Assembly: GCA_017642885.1 (NCBI GenBank)
Contig: JAEPOM010000003.1
Span: 232,285-296,284 of the forward strand
Source: Henriciella sp.
GTDB taxonomy: Bacteria; Pseudomonadota; Alphaproteobacteria; Caulobacterales; Hyphomonadaceae
Length of the DNA stretch: 64,000 nucleotides
Direction: 5' to 3'
Below the pieces are notes generated by a model. That model was given only the letters and a program-made list of their open reading frames with translations, searched no databases and was not told the DNA's origin. Shown one piece after another: positions 8,218-16,504 of this stretch; the stretch's first letter is position 1; the number at the start of each line of letters is the position of its first letter. The translations under genes were made by a program, and so were the position numbers.

Positions 8218-8679
8218 CTAGGCGCGCGCGGCGGTTTTGATGGCTGCGCGGATACGGCCATAGGCCCCGCAGCGGCAAATGTTTCCGCTCATCGCTACAT
8301 CAATGTCTTCATCTGTCGGATCCGGATTGTCCCGGAGCAGCGCCACGGCAGACATGATCTGACCGGACTGACAGTAGCCACATTGCGGGACCTGATGCTC
8401 GACCCAGGCTGCTTGCACGGCGTGACGCATGCCATCGTCATTGCCAACGCCTTCGATGGTCGTGATCTCGGCCCCGTCTGCAGCTGCCACCGGGGTCGAG
8501 CAGGACCGAACCGGCGTGCCATCCAGATGCACGGTACAGGCGCCGCATTGCGCGATCCCGCACCCAAACTTGGTCCCGTTCAGCTTGAGCTGTTCCCGAA
8601 GCACCCAAAGCAGGGGTGTGTTTGGGTCTACTTCTACGGACCGTTCCTCGCCGTTCACAATCAGCTTGGTCTCGGACAT
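8218..8679 (-). CDS. (2Fe-2S)-binding subunit of molybdenum hydroxylase, isoquinoline 1-oxidoreductase alpha-like
   Basis: A 153-residue electron-transfer subunit with two [2Fe-2S] clusters. The N-terminal plant-type ferredoxin domain has C40, C45, C48 and C60 ([17 protein letters not shown]). The C-terminal helical domain has the paired motifs QCGYCQSGQ and [10 protein letters not shown]. It is the first gene of a two-gene operon with the catalytic subunit downstream. It carries no signal peptide itself, as expected if it is exported by riding with the Tat-bearing large subunit. Confidence 0.92.
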   Translation of the reverse strand: MSETKLIVNGEERSVEVDPNTPLLWVLREQLKLNGTKFGCGIAQCGACTVHLDGTPVRSCSTPVAAADGAEITTIEGVGNDDGMRHAVQAAWVEHQVPQCGYCQSGQIMSAVALLRDNPDPTDEDIDVAMSGNICRCGAYGRIRAAIKTAARA

Positions 8680-8835
8680 GACAATCCCCTTACGCCTGAA
8701 TGATTTGTATAATGTTCACGTACACCCGATCGTGGATCTGGCAAAGTAAATTCTGTGAGCGTGTCCGGCTCTACTGTTTCAGCTAAGGCGCAACTCCCTG
8801 GTTGCAAGCCGGGTACGCCCTTGTAAGAGAAGGGC

Positions 8836-9447
8836 ATGTCGACCACCGCCCTTTTCCAAAGCTTGATTCAGCAGACGCGTATCGAACACTCCGATTTCCT
8901 AACGGATCTAGAAGCAGCCTGTTGGATGATTGAGGATGGCGATTCGGCAGGCCATGACTGGTGCGAGCGAGAAGGCTATCCCGGTTATACGTCTTATGCG
9001 TCGCTCGACGACTTACCACAGCGTGCACCGGCCTTTTCAGACCTGGTCGCTAAGCTTGATGCGTTTGCGGCGACTTTTGCGGAAACATTGCATTGGGATC
9101 TGGGGGCGTCGCGTCTGAAATGCGACAGCCTCTGGGTCAATATTCTCGGAGAAGGCGGGCAGCATAGCGGACATATTCACCCGAACAGCGTGATTTCCGG
9201 AACCTGTTATGTTGCCATGCCAAAAGGTGCCGGGCGGATTAAGTTCGAAGATCCGCGACTACCCATGATGATGGCCGCGCCGCCCCTCAAAACCGATGCG
9301 CCAGACCATGCCCGGCGGTTTCACTATACCGCACCGCAAGCTGGCGATGTCCTGATGTGGGAAAGTTGGTTACGCCACGAGGTCACTCCAAGCCAATCCG
9401 AAGAGGCCCGCATCAGTGTGAGTTTCAATTACGCCCTTGTCGACTGA
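8836..9447 (+). CDS. TIGR02466-type putative 2OG-Fe(II) oxygenase
   Basis: A 203-residue protein with the double-stranded beta-helix signature of the TIGR02466 / 2OG-FeII_Oxy_5 family. It has HSGHIHPNSVISGTCYV at about 110-126, FEDPR at about 137-141, GDVLMWESWLRHEV at about 170-183 and ARISVSFN at about 191-198. Candidate iron ligands are a His of the HxH segment and H181, with R192 able to bind 2-oxoglutarate. Members are found in proteobacteria and marine phages, but the substrate is unknown. It is a single gene divergent from iorAB, with about 155 bases between the start codons. Confidence 0.78.
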   Translation: MSTTALFQSLIQQTRIEHSDFLTDLEAACWMIEDGDSAGHDWCEREGYPGYTSYASLDDLPQRAPAFSDLVAKLDAFAATFAETLHWDLGASRLKCDSLWVNILGEGGQHSGHIHPNSVISGTCYVAMPKGAGRIKFEDPRLPMMMAAPPLKTDAPDHARRFHYTAPQAGDVLMWESWLRHEVTPSQSEEARISVSFNYALVD

Positions 9448-10089
9448 TCACTCGACCCGGTTGACCGGATAGCTGCGGCCATTGTCTTCAATCTCTAGAC
9501 GAATGGAGCCGCTGAGTGTTTGCCGGATCGTCGCTTTCGCTGGCAGTGCGCCCGGCGCGCGGATCGCTTCGATCTGAATCTGGCGCCAGACTTGACCGTC
9601 TGCGGTCGTAAAGAAATGCCGTCCAAGTTTATTGCGCTGAATACGTGTCACTTCTGTTTCGAAAAAATCCGGCTCTTCAACCGAATCGCCGCTGCCAATG
9701 CTCAGACTCACCGTAGGGACCCAAGACGGCAACAAGCGTCTTTTTGGCGGCCCCTCTGGTTGTTCCGCGGCGGCTGGTGCCGCTTCCGTAGCAGCCATCT
9801 GGACAGGTGCTGGCGCTGTTGTCGCCGCACCGGTGGACGCTTGCGGGGCTTGAACTGTTGCCTGCTGCACGGGCGCTGGCGCGATTTCAGCGGTTTGTAC
9901 CGGAGCCGACAGGATCACGGAAAGCGCTGTGGCGGCGCTTTCGAAACAGGTCAGCTTCTCAAGATTGTCTTCGATCGATTGGCACGCGACCACGTCTTCT
10001 GAAGCCTCACGCAAGTCTTGCGCGAAACCTGGGGTCGCAGTTCCCGTGACCATGACGGCAATAACAGCTAAACTTTTGTATGATTTCAT
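9448..10089 (-). CDS. Exported protein with Ala/Pro/Gln-rich linker, unknown
   Basis: A 213-residue protein with a signal peptide (cleavage likely after TPGFA), then a short segment with two cysteines (VVACQSIEDNLEKLTCFE). A long low-complexity linker of Ala, Pro, Gln, Val and Thr follows (about residues 55-115), then a C-terminal domain containing GRHFFTTADGQVWRQ and a basic, beta-rich end. The C-x-x-I-x-(9)-LxCF/YD segment recalls small exported proteins such as the VasI type, but this is a weak resemblance. The start is uncertain: GTG at 10101 would add four residues. Its stop abuts the convergent oxygenase gene at 9447/9448. Confidence 0.55.
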   Translation of the reverse strand: MKSYKSLAVIAVMVTGTATPGFAQDLREASEDVVACQSIEDNLEKLTCFESAATALSVILSAPVQTAEIAPAPVQQATVQAPQASTGAATTAPAPVQMAATEAAPAAAEQPEGPPKRRLLPSWVPTVSLSIGSGDSVEEPDFFETEVTRIQRNKLGRHFFTTADGQVWRQIQIEAIRAPGALPAKATIRQTLSGSIRLEIEDNGRSYPVNRVE

Positions 10090-10227
10090 CGGACTACTCA
10101 CGCCACTTCACTCTGTTTCGACTAAAGCATCGCAAAGCGCGTTGGCCAAGGCGAAATGTCTGCTTGACGGCTTGGCCGCGATCCTGCACGGGGCTCGGCA
10201 ATTGACCATAAGACAAGGCTTCCTCCC

Positions 10228-10749
10228 ATGGATGTTTCAAAGATTATTTCGGGCCAAAACCCGCCGGATGACATCAATGTGATCGTCGAGGTGCCGCTGG
10301 GCGGCGATCCGATCAAATATGAGATCGACAAGGCCTCAGGCGCGATGTTTGTTGATCGTTATCTCTACACCGAGATGCGCTATCCCTGTAATTACGGATT
10401 TGTACCCCACACATTAAGCCTTGATGGCGACCCGATTGACGTGATGGTTGTCGGCAATCGTCCGCTGGTGCCGGGTAGCGTCGTTCGGGCGCGCCCCGTC
10501 GGGGTTCTGATGATGACCGATGATAAGGGCCCGGACGAGAAGATTCTCGCGGTCCCACATCCCAATCTGACCGCGTATTACGACAAGATCGCGACCTATC
10601 ACGACTTGCCGGATATTTTGGTCCAGAAAATCACCCACTTCTTCACTCACTACAAAGACCTGGAAAAAAACAAGTGGAGCCAAGTTGAAGGATGGGCTGG
10701 GGTCGAGAAAGCTCGCGAGCTGATTTCTCAATCGGTTGAACGCGCCTAA
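10228..10749 (+). CDS. ppa: Inorganic pyrophosphatase (family I)
   Basis: A 173-residue soluble enzyme hydrolysing pyrophosphate to two phosphates with Mg2+, which pulls biosynthetic reactions forward. The family I signature is complete: EIDKASGAMFVDR, YPCNYGFVPHT and the metal-binding DGDPIDVMV, with KGPDEKILAV later. The length is typical for the bacterial hexameric type. It is a single gene with its own promoter region upstream. Confidence 0.96.
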   Translation: MDVSKIISGQNPPDDINVIVEVPLGGDPIKYEIDKASGAMFVDRYLYTEMRYPCNYGFVPHTLSLDGDPIDVMVVGNRPLVPGSVVRARPVGVLMMTDDKGPDEKILAVPHPNLTAYYDKIATYHDLPDILVQKITHFFTHYKDLEKNKWSQVEGWAGVEKARELISQSVERA

Positions 10750-10836
10750 ACCGAAAGCTAGACGAGCCTAAAGACGCGCGGGGCGCATCACCTCGACTTC
10801 GGTCAAGGTGACGATGCCTATGTGCGCGCCGAAAAC

Positions 10837-11454
10837 CTATACCTTTTTAAACGCTCCGGTCTGATTGTCGCGCCAATGCAATTCTCCCAAGGCGATCGCA
10901 AACCAGGCACCATGTAATTCCAAACGCCCCTCTGCCACCGCCTTGCGGACAAATGGAAATGACATCAAATTGTCAATTGAGGTTCCGACCCCTGCATGTT
11001 CAAGATCGGTTTGCGGATCTTCGCTGCCCTGGCTCAGCACCGCGTCGCGGGTTTCATCAAGCAACTGAACCCATGGAGCGATAAACTGGCCGACCGGTTT
11101 ATCCTCAGCGGCGGACAAACAGGCTTGAACACCGCCGCATCCACCATGCCCCATGACCACGATGTGTTCGACTTTGAGCGCCGTCACCGCAAACTCCAGT
11201 GCTGCGCTAACCCCGTGCAATCCGTCGGTTTCTTCATAGGGAGGAACCAGATTGGCGACATTTCTCACCACGAAAAGCTGACCCGGTGCGGCATTGAAAA
11301 TGTCAGCAGGTTCGGCCCGACTATCAGCACACCCAATGATCATGATCTTTGGCGACTGACCCTGACCGAGTGCCTCATACAATGCCGCCTGATGTTTGTA
11401 TGGACCATCGCGGAAAGCACGGTAGCCTTCCAACAACTGCGTGATCGATTGCAT
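10837..11454 (-). CDS. Beta-class carbonic anhydrase
   Basis: A 205-residue zinc enzyme interconverting CO2 and bicarbonate. Zn ligands are visible in CADSRAEP (Cys plus the Asp-Arg pair) and in GHGGCGGVQA (His and Cys). The ATG at 11454 is chosen over an upstream GTG because GAAGGAGG lies 8 bases ahead, and MQSITQLLEGYRAF is the normal family N-terminus. The gene is divergent from a TetR-type regulator, which may control it. Confidence 0.92.
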   Translation of the reverse strand: MQSITQLLEGYRAFRDGPYKHQAALYEALGQGQSPKIMIIGCADSRAEPADIFNAAPGQLFVVRNVANLVPPYEETDGLHGVSAALEFAVTALKVEHIVVMGHGGCGGVQACLSAAEDKPVGQFIAPWVQLLDETRDAVLSQGSEDPQTDLEHAGVGTSIDNLMSFPFVRKAVAEGRLELHGAWFAIALGELHWRDNQTGAFKKV

Positions 11455-11474
11455 CTGAAATCCTCCTTCGATGC

Positions 11475-11486
11475 GCGTCATGACGC
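11475..11486. promoter_or_regulatory. Short perfect palindrome in carbonic anhydrase / TetR gap
   Basis: GCGTCATGACGC is a 12-base perfect palindrome about 20 bases upstream of the carbonic anhydrase start, in the 118-base divergent gap. It could be part of a regulatory site, though palindromes this short also occur by chance. Confidence 0.3.
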
Positions 11487-11527
11487 AGTCGCAAATCCTA
11501 TGCAAGTCCCCAAAGACAAACGGATCG

Positions 11528-11543
11528 TTCCGTGTTAACGGAA
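11528..11543. promoter_or_regulatory. Predicted TetR-type operator
   Basis: TTCCGT and ACGGAA are perfect 6-base arms separated by GTTA, 30 bases upstream of the TetR-family start codon. Size and symmetry fit a TetR dimer site. The position allows control of both divergent genes. Confidence 0.48.
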
Positions 11544-11572
11544 TCTGCAATGTTTAGGGTGACATCAAAGAG

Positions 11573-12160
11573 ATGACTGAGAAGAAACTCACACGCAAAA
11601 AGAGCCAGCGCAGCAGCGAAGAATCGCGCGCCGCCATCCTTCAAGCCACCCGTGAGGAAATGGCTGAAAGTGGCTGGCGGAAATTTAGTGTCGATAAAGT
11701 CTCCAGACGCGCAAAAGCCTCCAAGCAGACCATCTATCGCTGGTGGCCGGCGATTGGAAACATGTGCATGGAAGCTGCGTTTGAACTGATTCCGGATCGC
11801 GCGAAGCTCGGCCGAGACCCTTCTGAACGCATTGCCGCTTTGATCCAGCCGCTTGAGGACGCGACACGTATCGGCTCTGGCCACGCCGTTCTGCGGGCGG
11901 CCATGATCGCCGCGAGCGACGACAAGGATGCTGGCGAAACATGGCGCAACTGGATGAAAGACAATATCCGCGCGCCGCTTCGCATGGTTCTGGCGGAGAT
12001 CGCTGCGAAGAATGTGGTGCGCCGCGATTTTGATCTTGATGAAGCCGTCGATTTTCTCACCGGACAGCTCTGGTCACGCGTAATGATCATGCGTGCGCCC
12101 TTGCCGGAAGGCTTCAGCGGCCAGCAAGCGACGGCGCTGTTGAACGCGCTCGCGCCCTAA
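11573..12160 (+). CDS. TetR/AcrR-family transcriptional regulator
   Basis: A 195-residue protein with an N-terminal HTH at about residues 15-60 (SRAAILQATREEMAESGWRKFSVDKVSRRAKASKQTIYRWW, shown here as family pattern positions 19-59) and an all-helical ligand-binding C-terminus. The N-terminus is very basic (MTEKKLTRKKSQR). It is divergent from the carbonic anhydrase gene and separated from the following oxidoreductase by about 100 bases. The ligand and targets are unknown; the inverted repeat at 11528-11543 suggests autoregulation. Confidence 0.87.
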   Translation: MTEKKLTRKKSQRSSEESRAAILQATREEMAESGWRKFSVDKVSRRAKASKQTIYRWWPAIGNMCMEAAFELIPDRAKLGRDPSERIAALIQPLEDATRIGSGHAVLRAAMIAASDDKDAGETWRNWMKDNIRAPLRMVLAEIAAKNVVRRDFDLDEAVDFLTGQLWSRVMIMRAPLPEGFSGQQATALLNALAP

Positions 12161-12262
12161 ACGACACAGCCGTACAGAATCTATCGCAGATCGACATTCG
12201 CCGCCTTGTGAGCGGGGGCGCAAACCGCTATCGCTTGCCCTCACTCTGGGAGCCGGTTGAGA

Positions 12263-13237
12263 ATGTCTGAAATCCGCATTGCAGTGATCGGCGCCAACCA
12301 GCTCGACCTCGATCATCGCCACGCACTGAATGCGATGTCCGACTATGGCCGGATCGCAGTCTACGCCCTGGAAAATGATACTCTGGAGGGTGGCCGCGAA
12401 GCGCTGCAGCGCGCTGTCGACCTCGACGCAATTGATGCCGCCATTGTTGCCGGCCGGCGCCAGAATGTCGCCGCCTGGATCAAGTTTGCGATGGAAACCG
12501 GCTGGCCAGTCTACACACCCTACCCCGTGCCGAACACAATTGAGGAAATGGTCGAGATCCGCCGCACAGAACAACAGAATGCCCCCTCGATCCTGCAATT
12601 CGGATTGTCGGCACGCTTGCACGACTCAGTCGCTGCGGCGCGCTCAAAAATCGATACCGGAGAGTATGGGCAGTTGCTCAGCATGCGCGCTGTTTGCGGC
12701 GTGTCCGGGATTGATACGGAAGACAGCGTCCTCTTCGGGCCAGGCGCACAACTGGTTGATATCATGCAATTATTTGCGGGCCCATTTCAGGACATCACGG
12801 GATTTGTCGACCTGGATCGCCAGGCTGAGCCTGGCAGTGAGACCAATGTACTCGCGGCGCTTCGCACGCATTCCGGTGTCGTCGCGAACCTGCACGCCTC
12901 GGCGACTCAATGGCGACCGACCTTCCGATTAGAGCTCGGTTATGAGCGCGGCTATCTGTGGCTTGAAGGCCTGAACAATGAGGAACACGGGTTTGGCCGG
13001 GAAGTCCTGATCTATGCCCGCACAGACGGCGCTGAAAAGCAGCACGAAACCGTCGACCGTTTCGAGCAAAATAATGGCGTGCAACTTGCTTTGGATCAGT
13101 TTCTGGCGCGCGTCTCGGATCGCGCGCTTCCCGCCCCAAGCACCAGCCAGGATGCCTTTGACACTTTGAATACAATCCAACGCATCCTTGCCGCTGATCC
13201 GATTTATGCTCCCATCCAGGAAAGACAGGTTTCATGA
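12263..13237 (+). CDS. Gfo/Idh/MocA-family oxidoreductase
   Basis: A 324-residue NAD(P)-binding protein. The N-terminus RIAVIGANQLDLDHRHAL is a Rossmann turn of the Gfo/Idh type with an atypical glycine pattern. The segment WPVYTPYPVP stands where family members carry the E-K-P catalytic region, and here it lacks an obvious EKP lysine. A C-terminal alpha/beta domain follows. Start ATG 12263 is preferred to the TTG at 12257. Its last codons overlap the cysQ start (ATGA at 13234-13237), so the two are translationally coupled. A sugar- or inositol-type substrate is a guess from the family and the phosphatase partner. Confidence 0.68.
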   Translation: MSEIRIAVIGANQLDLDHRHALNAMSDYGRIAVYALENDTLEGGREALQRAVDLDAIDAAIVAGRRQNVAAWIKFAMETGWPVYTPYPVPNTIEEMVEIRRTEQQNAPSILQFGLSARLHDSVAAARSKIDTGEYGQLLSMRAVCGVSGIDTEDSVLFGPGAQLVDIMQLFAGPFQDITGFVDLDRQAEPGSETNVLAALRTHSGVVANLHASATQWRPTFRLELGYERGYLWLEGLNNEEHGFGREVLIYARTDGAEKQHETVDRFEQNNGVQLALDQFLARVSDRALPAPSTSQDAFDTLNTIQRILAADPIYAPIQERQVS

Positions 13238-14037
13238 CACTAACAGGCGATATTCTGGCCCGCATCGCTCTCGATGCCGGGGCGCTCATCATGGACGTCT
13301 ATGCGACGGACTTTAACGTCGATCGCAAGGATGACAGCTCGCCAGTCACCGAAGCTGACGAGAGAGCGGAAGCCCTAATTCTAGCCGCACTTGCCGAAGC
13401 TGACCCGAGCTTGCCGGTTATTGCAGAAGAATCGGTCTCAGCTGGAAACATCCCTGAGCATGGCAGCCGCTTCGCCCTGGTAGATCCGCTGGATGGCACG
13501 AAGGAATTCATCAACAAGCGGGGCGAGTTCACAGTCAATATCGGGATTATTGAGAACGGTGTGCCGGTGATGGGCGTCGTTTATGCCCCAGCGCTCAACC
13601 GCCTCTTCGTCGCCGATAGCCGCTTCTCTGCCTGGCAGGCGAGCGCTGAACCCGGCGGTGCGATGCCAAGCCCCGAAGATCGCACACAGTTGCGCATACG
13701 CCCTGCGCCTGAAGGCGGCGTCACGGCCATTGCGTCCAAGTCGCATCGCTCTGACGAAACCAATGCCTTCCTGGAAACGCAGAATGTTGGAGATATCATC
13801 TCCGCAGGATCATCGCTCAAGTTCTGCCTGATCGCCGCGGGCGAAGCAGATCTCTATCCTCGCCATGGCCGCACCATGGAGTGGGACACAGCAGCGGGCC
13901 ACGCCGTCGCTGAAGCCGCTGGCGCCCGCGTCACCGAAACGGACGGCTCACCTTTGCTTTATGGCAAGACAGCGCGGGGTTACGATAACCCACACTTCAT
14001 CGTCTGGGGCGATATCACGCCGCCAACACCGAGCTGA
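13234..14037 (+). CDS. cysQ: 3'(2'),5'-bisphosphate nucleotidase CysQ
   Basis: A 267-residue Mg2+-dependent, Li+-sensitive phosphatase of the inositol monophosphatase superfamily. CysQ dephosphorylates PAP, the by-product of sulfate activation and sulfotransferase reactions. Motifs are SPVTEADERAE, EES, DPLDGTKEFINKRGEF (metal-binding DPLDGT) and the C-terminal MEWDTAAGHAVAEAAG. The start overlaps the upstream Gfo/Idh stop by four bases. Inositol monophosphatase activity cannot be excluded, and the oxidoreductase partner makes that worth testing. A PAPS-dependent sulfotransferase is encoded 19 kb away in the window. Confidence 0.88.
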   Translation: MTLTGDILARIALDAGALIMDVYATDFNVDRKDDSSPVTEADERAEALILAALAEADPSLPVIAEESVSAGNIPEHGSRFALVDPLDGTKEFINKRGEFTVNIGIIENGVPVMGVVYAPALNRLFVADSRFSAWQASAEPGGAMPSPEDRTQLRIRPAPEGGVTAIASKSHRSDETNAFLETQNVGDIISAGSSLKFCLIAAGEADLYPRHGRTMEWDTAAGHAVAEAAGARVTETDGSPLLYGKTARGYDNPHFIVWGDITPPTPS

Positions 14038-14146
14038 TCGGCAAACCTGACAGAGAGTTCACACGACTAAGGCTCGACAAGCGCACGTATTTCTCGTGAA
14101 TAGGCGCTGAAACGCTGCGGGGGCGCTGCGTTGAGACCTTTTGAGA

Positions 14147-14620
14147 ATGACTCCAGTAAAATCCGCAACTCTTATAGCTGCCCTGAGCATGATGGCGGCT
14201 TGCGCAAGCGCACCGCTAACTCTGAACGACAATCAGATTGTCCCCGGCGAGCGCGTCGGCGATGTCGAAATTGGCATGCCACTTGATCAGCTGCTCGCCC
14301 TGAAAGGGGTTCCGCGCCAGACAATTCCGATGCGCGGCTCCGCAGCCACCACTTACGTGTTTGATGGCTTTACCGTTGGCGCACATGACAAAGTCTACTG
14401 GATCATCGTTCAGGACGCCCGCTTCCGCACCGCGGAGGGCATCACCAAGGGATCACAGCAAATCACCGCTCGCGCGACCTTCGGCGTACCCGATTGCGTG
14501 GTCTCCAAGTCCGAAACCACCATCTATGACTATGGCGACATCTATTTCGACGTCGACAACGCATCGGGCCGGGTCAACCTGGTCGGTGTCATGGGCGAGA
14601 CGCAGAACTGTGACGGGTAG
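14147..14620 (+). CDS. Lipoprotein, unknown, SmpA/BamE-like pattern
   Basis: A 157-residue protein with a lipoprotein signal peptide ending at the lipobox MAAC (Cys21 or close), so probably membrane-anchored. Next comes GDVEIGMPLDQLLALKGVP, which resembles the helix-turn start of SmpA/OmlA (BamE-type) domains. A beta-rich stretch with TTYVFDGFTVGAHDKVYWII, and two late cysteines (FGVPDCVVSK and TQNCDG), may form a disulfide. The function was not recognised. ATG 14147 is chosen over TTG 14141. It converges on the TPR lipoprotein gene with a seven-base gap. Confidence 0.6.
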   Translation: MTPVKSATLIAALSMMAACASAPLTLNDNQIVPGERVGDVEIGMPLDQLLALKGVPRQTIPMRGSAATTYVFDGFTVGAHDKVYWIIVQDARFRTAEGITKGSQQITARATFGVPDCVVSKSETTIYDYGDIYFDVDNASGRVNLVGVMGETQNCDG

Positions 14621-14627
14621 GCGGAGG

Positions 14628-16421
14628 CTACAGATCCGTGAGTACCGGTTCGCGGTCGTCTCCCCCCATCCACGCTTCATCGAATAGACTGCGGGCATAG
14701 GCTTCAGAGCGTGCATCCTCCTTGGCGCTGAACGTTTCAGCCAATCCATACAACGCATAGGCATTGTTCGGGGCCTTGATCAGCGTCTTATAGAACTCCC
14801 GCTCAGCCCGGTCATATTGACCATCTTGCAAGAGCAGCATGCCAAGGGTCTGACGTGTCGGATAATACCACCAGGTCGGCTCAAAATAGGGCAGCTGGGA
14901 TTCAACCGCAGCCGCCGATTCAAGGCGATCAATCGCGCCGGCCAGGTTGCCTTCCGCCGACAAGACTCGTCCCTCAAGCGTGAGCTTTGCTACCTCCTGA
15001 ATACCGGACAGCGGCGCAAAATAGACCGCATCATAGTCGGCAAATCCGGACTCCCCTGTCAACGAGTTAAGCTGTCCGAGCTCCGTTTTGGCCGCTTCGA
15101 GATCGCCTTGCCGGGCAAAGACAGTTCCGCGAGCGTAATGCCATGCTGTGCGCATATAGAGATGCGCGGCGTCGGGTTCAGCGGTGGCCAGAACAGCGTC
15201 ATCGCCCGCGAACAGCAGATCCGTGAAAAGGGTTGAAGCCGCGATGTGTTCGGCCAGAGGCGCTGGAGCGCCAGGCTCAAGCACGGCCATCGCTTTGAGT
15301 TTGCCAGCCATTTCCAGCGCCGTTTCGCCATCCCCCGCGAACTGAGAACTGGCGACCACAAAATGGACGTTGTGCGGATAGTAGACACTGCCATAAACTG
15401 CAGCATTGTCCGTGGCCGCTATGTAGGCCTCATCCGCTGCGATCGCAGAAATGTTCGAGGCATGGGACTTTTTCCACTGCCCAAGCCGCAAATAGATGTG
15501 CGACGGCATGTGAACCAGATGTCCGACGCCAAGTTCCTGCCCCAACAACCGATCAGCATAGGATTCGGCCCGAAATGGGTCGACGGAGGATTCAGTGACG
15601 TGAATGTAGAGATGAATCGCCGGCGCGAAGTCCGGATCAATTGCCAATGCGTTTTCGATCAGCTCCAAAGTCCGCGCAGTCCGTCCTTTCGGAACGCGAG
15701 CACCCTGTTCCCAGTAATCCCACGGCTGGGTGTCCATATTGGCTTCGGCGGCGAGTGACAGAATGAACTTGTCTTCCGGAAACGCTACGGCGACATCATT
15801 CATGGCGTCGGCAAAATCACCCGCATTTTCCGCGACTTCACTTTCGCCCTCGACGCTGTAGCGCATATCGAGAGCCTTGATGAGCTTCACCTCCTGAGAG
15901 GTTAGCCCTTCCATCCGGGTGACCGCCTCGCGGGTCGCCAACAAGCCTGCGGCGCCGCGCTCAGGCATGTAGGGAATATTTATATTGCTACCGAAGGAGA
16001 GGCCTTCCCCCCAATAGCACATCGCGCAGTCAGCATCAGCGCTCTGGGCTTTTCGAAAGGCCGCGATGGCTTCGTCATGATTAAAATTTGCCATGTGCGC
16101 GAGGCCAGTATCAAACCAGATCTGAGCCTCCTCGCTCTGGGTCGTGATAGGATAATGGAAATGGGCGATCACGGCCTCAGGCAGCGCGAATGGCGCGCCA
16201 TAGTCGAAGCCTGGATTCAGGCCTGCCGCCGCTTTCAGCGCAGTTTCCGAGGCCTGCGAAGCCCGGCTGCTGCACATGCTCTGCGACAGCAAAAGCGGAT
16301 CGACGAAAGGCGGCGTTTCACCTTCATTGCTCGCGGTATCCACCGGTTCAGCCAGAATACAGGATGATAGGCTCAGGGCGGCCGCTGCCGCGCCCGCCAT
16401 CCAGAGTGTCTTGATGGTCAT
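14628..16421 (-). CDS. Large TPR-repeat lipoprotein
   Basis: A 597-residue exported lipoprotein; the lipobox is LSSC near residue 20, preceded by a hydrophobic signal. Tetratricopeptide-like helices include AQIWFDTGLAHMANFNHDEAI, AIAAFRKAQSADADCAMCYWG, and a C-terminal pair ending in AEREFYKTLIKAPNNAYALYG. Internal HxP-x-H-I-Y-x-R-L-G (GHLVHMPSHIYLRLGQW) is a conserved signature of this uncharacterised family. ATG 16421 is supported by AGGGAGGACG upstream. It follows the quinone-oxidoreductase-like gene by 83 bases on the same strand. A scaffold role in the periplasm is likely, but no specific function is known. Confidence 0.72.
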   Translation of the reverse strand: MTIKTLWMAGAAAAALSLSSCILAEPVDTASNEGETPPFVDPLLLSQSMCSSRASQASETALKAAAGLNPGFDYGAPFALPEAVIAHFHYPITTQSEEAQIWFDTGLAHMANFNHDEAIAAFRKAQSADADCAMCYWGEGLSFGSNINIPYMPERGAAGLLATREAVTRMEGLTSQEVKLIKALDMRYSVEGESEVAENAGDFADAMNDVAVAFPEDKFILSLAAEANMDTQPWDYWEQGARVPKGRTARTLELIENALAIDPDFAPAIHLYIHVTESSVDPFRAESYADRLLGQELGVGHLVHMPSHIYLRLGQWKKSHASNISAIAADEAYIAATDNAAVYGSVYYPHNVHFVVASSQFAGDGETALEMAGKLKAMAVLEPGAPAPLAEHIAASTLFTDLLFAGDDAVLATAEPDAAHLYMRTAWHYARGTVFARQGDLEAAKTELGQLNSLTGESGFADYDAVYFAPLSGIQEVAKLTLEGRVLSAEGNLAGAIDRLESAAAVESQLPYFEPTWWYYPTRQTLGMLLLQDGQYDRAEREFYKTLIKAPNNAYALYGLAETFSAKEDARSEAYARSLFDEAWMGGDDREPVLTDL

Positions 16422-16504
16422 TGTGTCGTCCTCCCTGGCGGGAGTGTAGCACAAAAACGGCTATCGATTGAGCGATCCGGATTATTTTTGGTTGTCGTAA
16501 CCGT

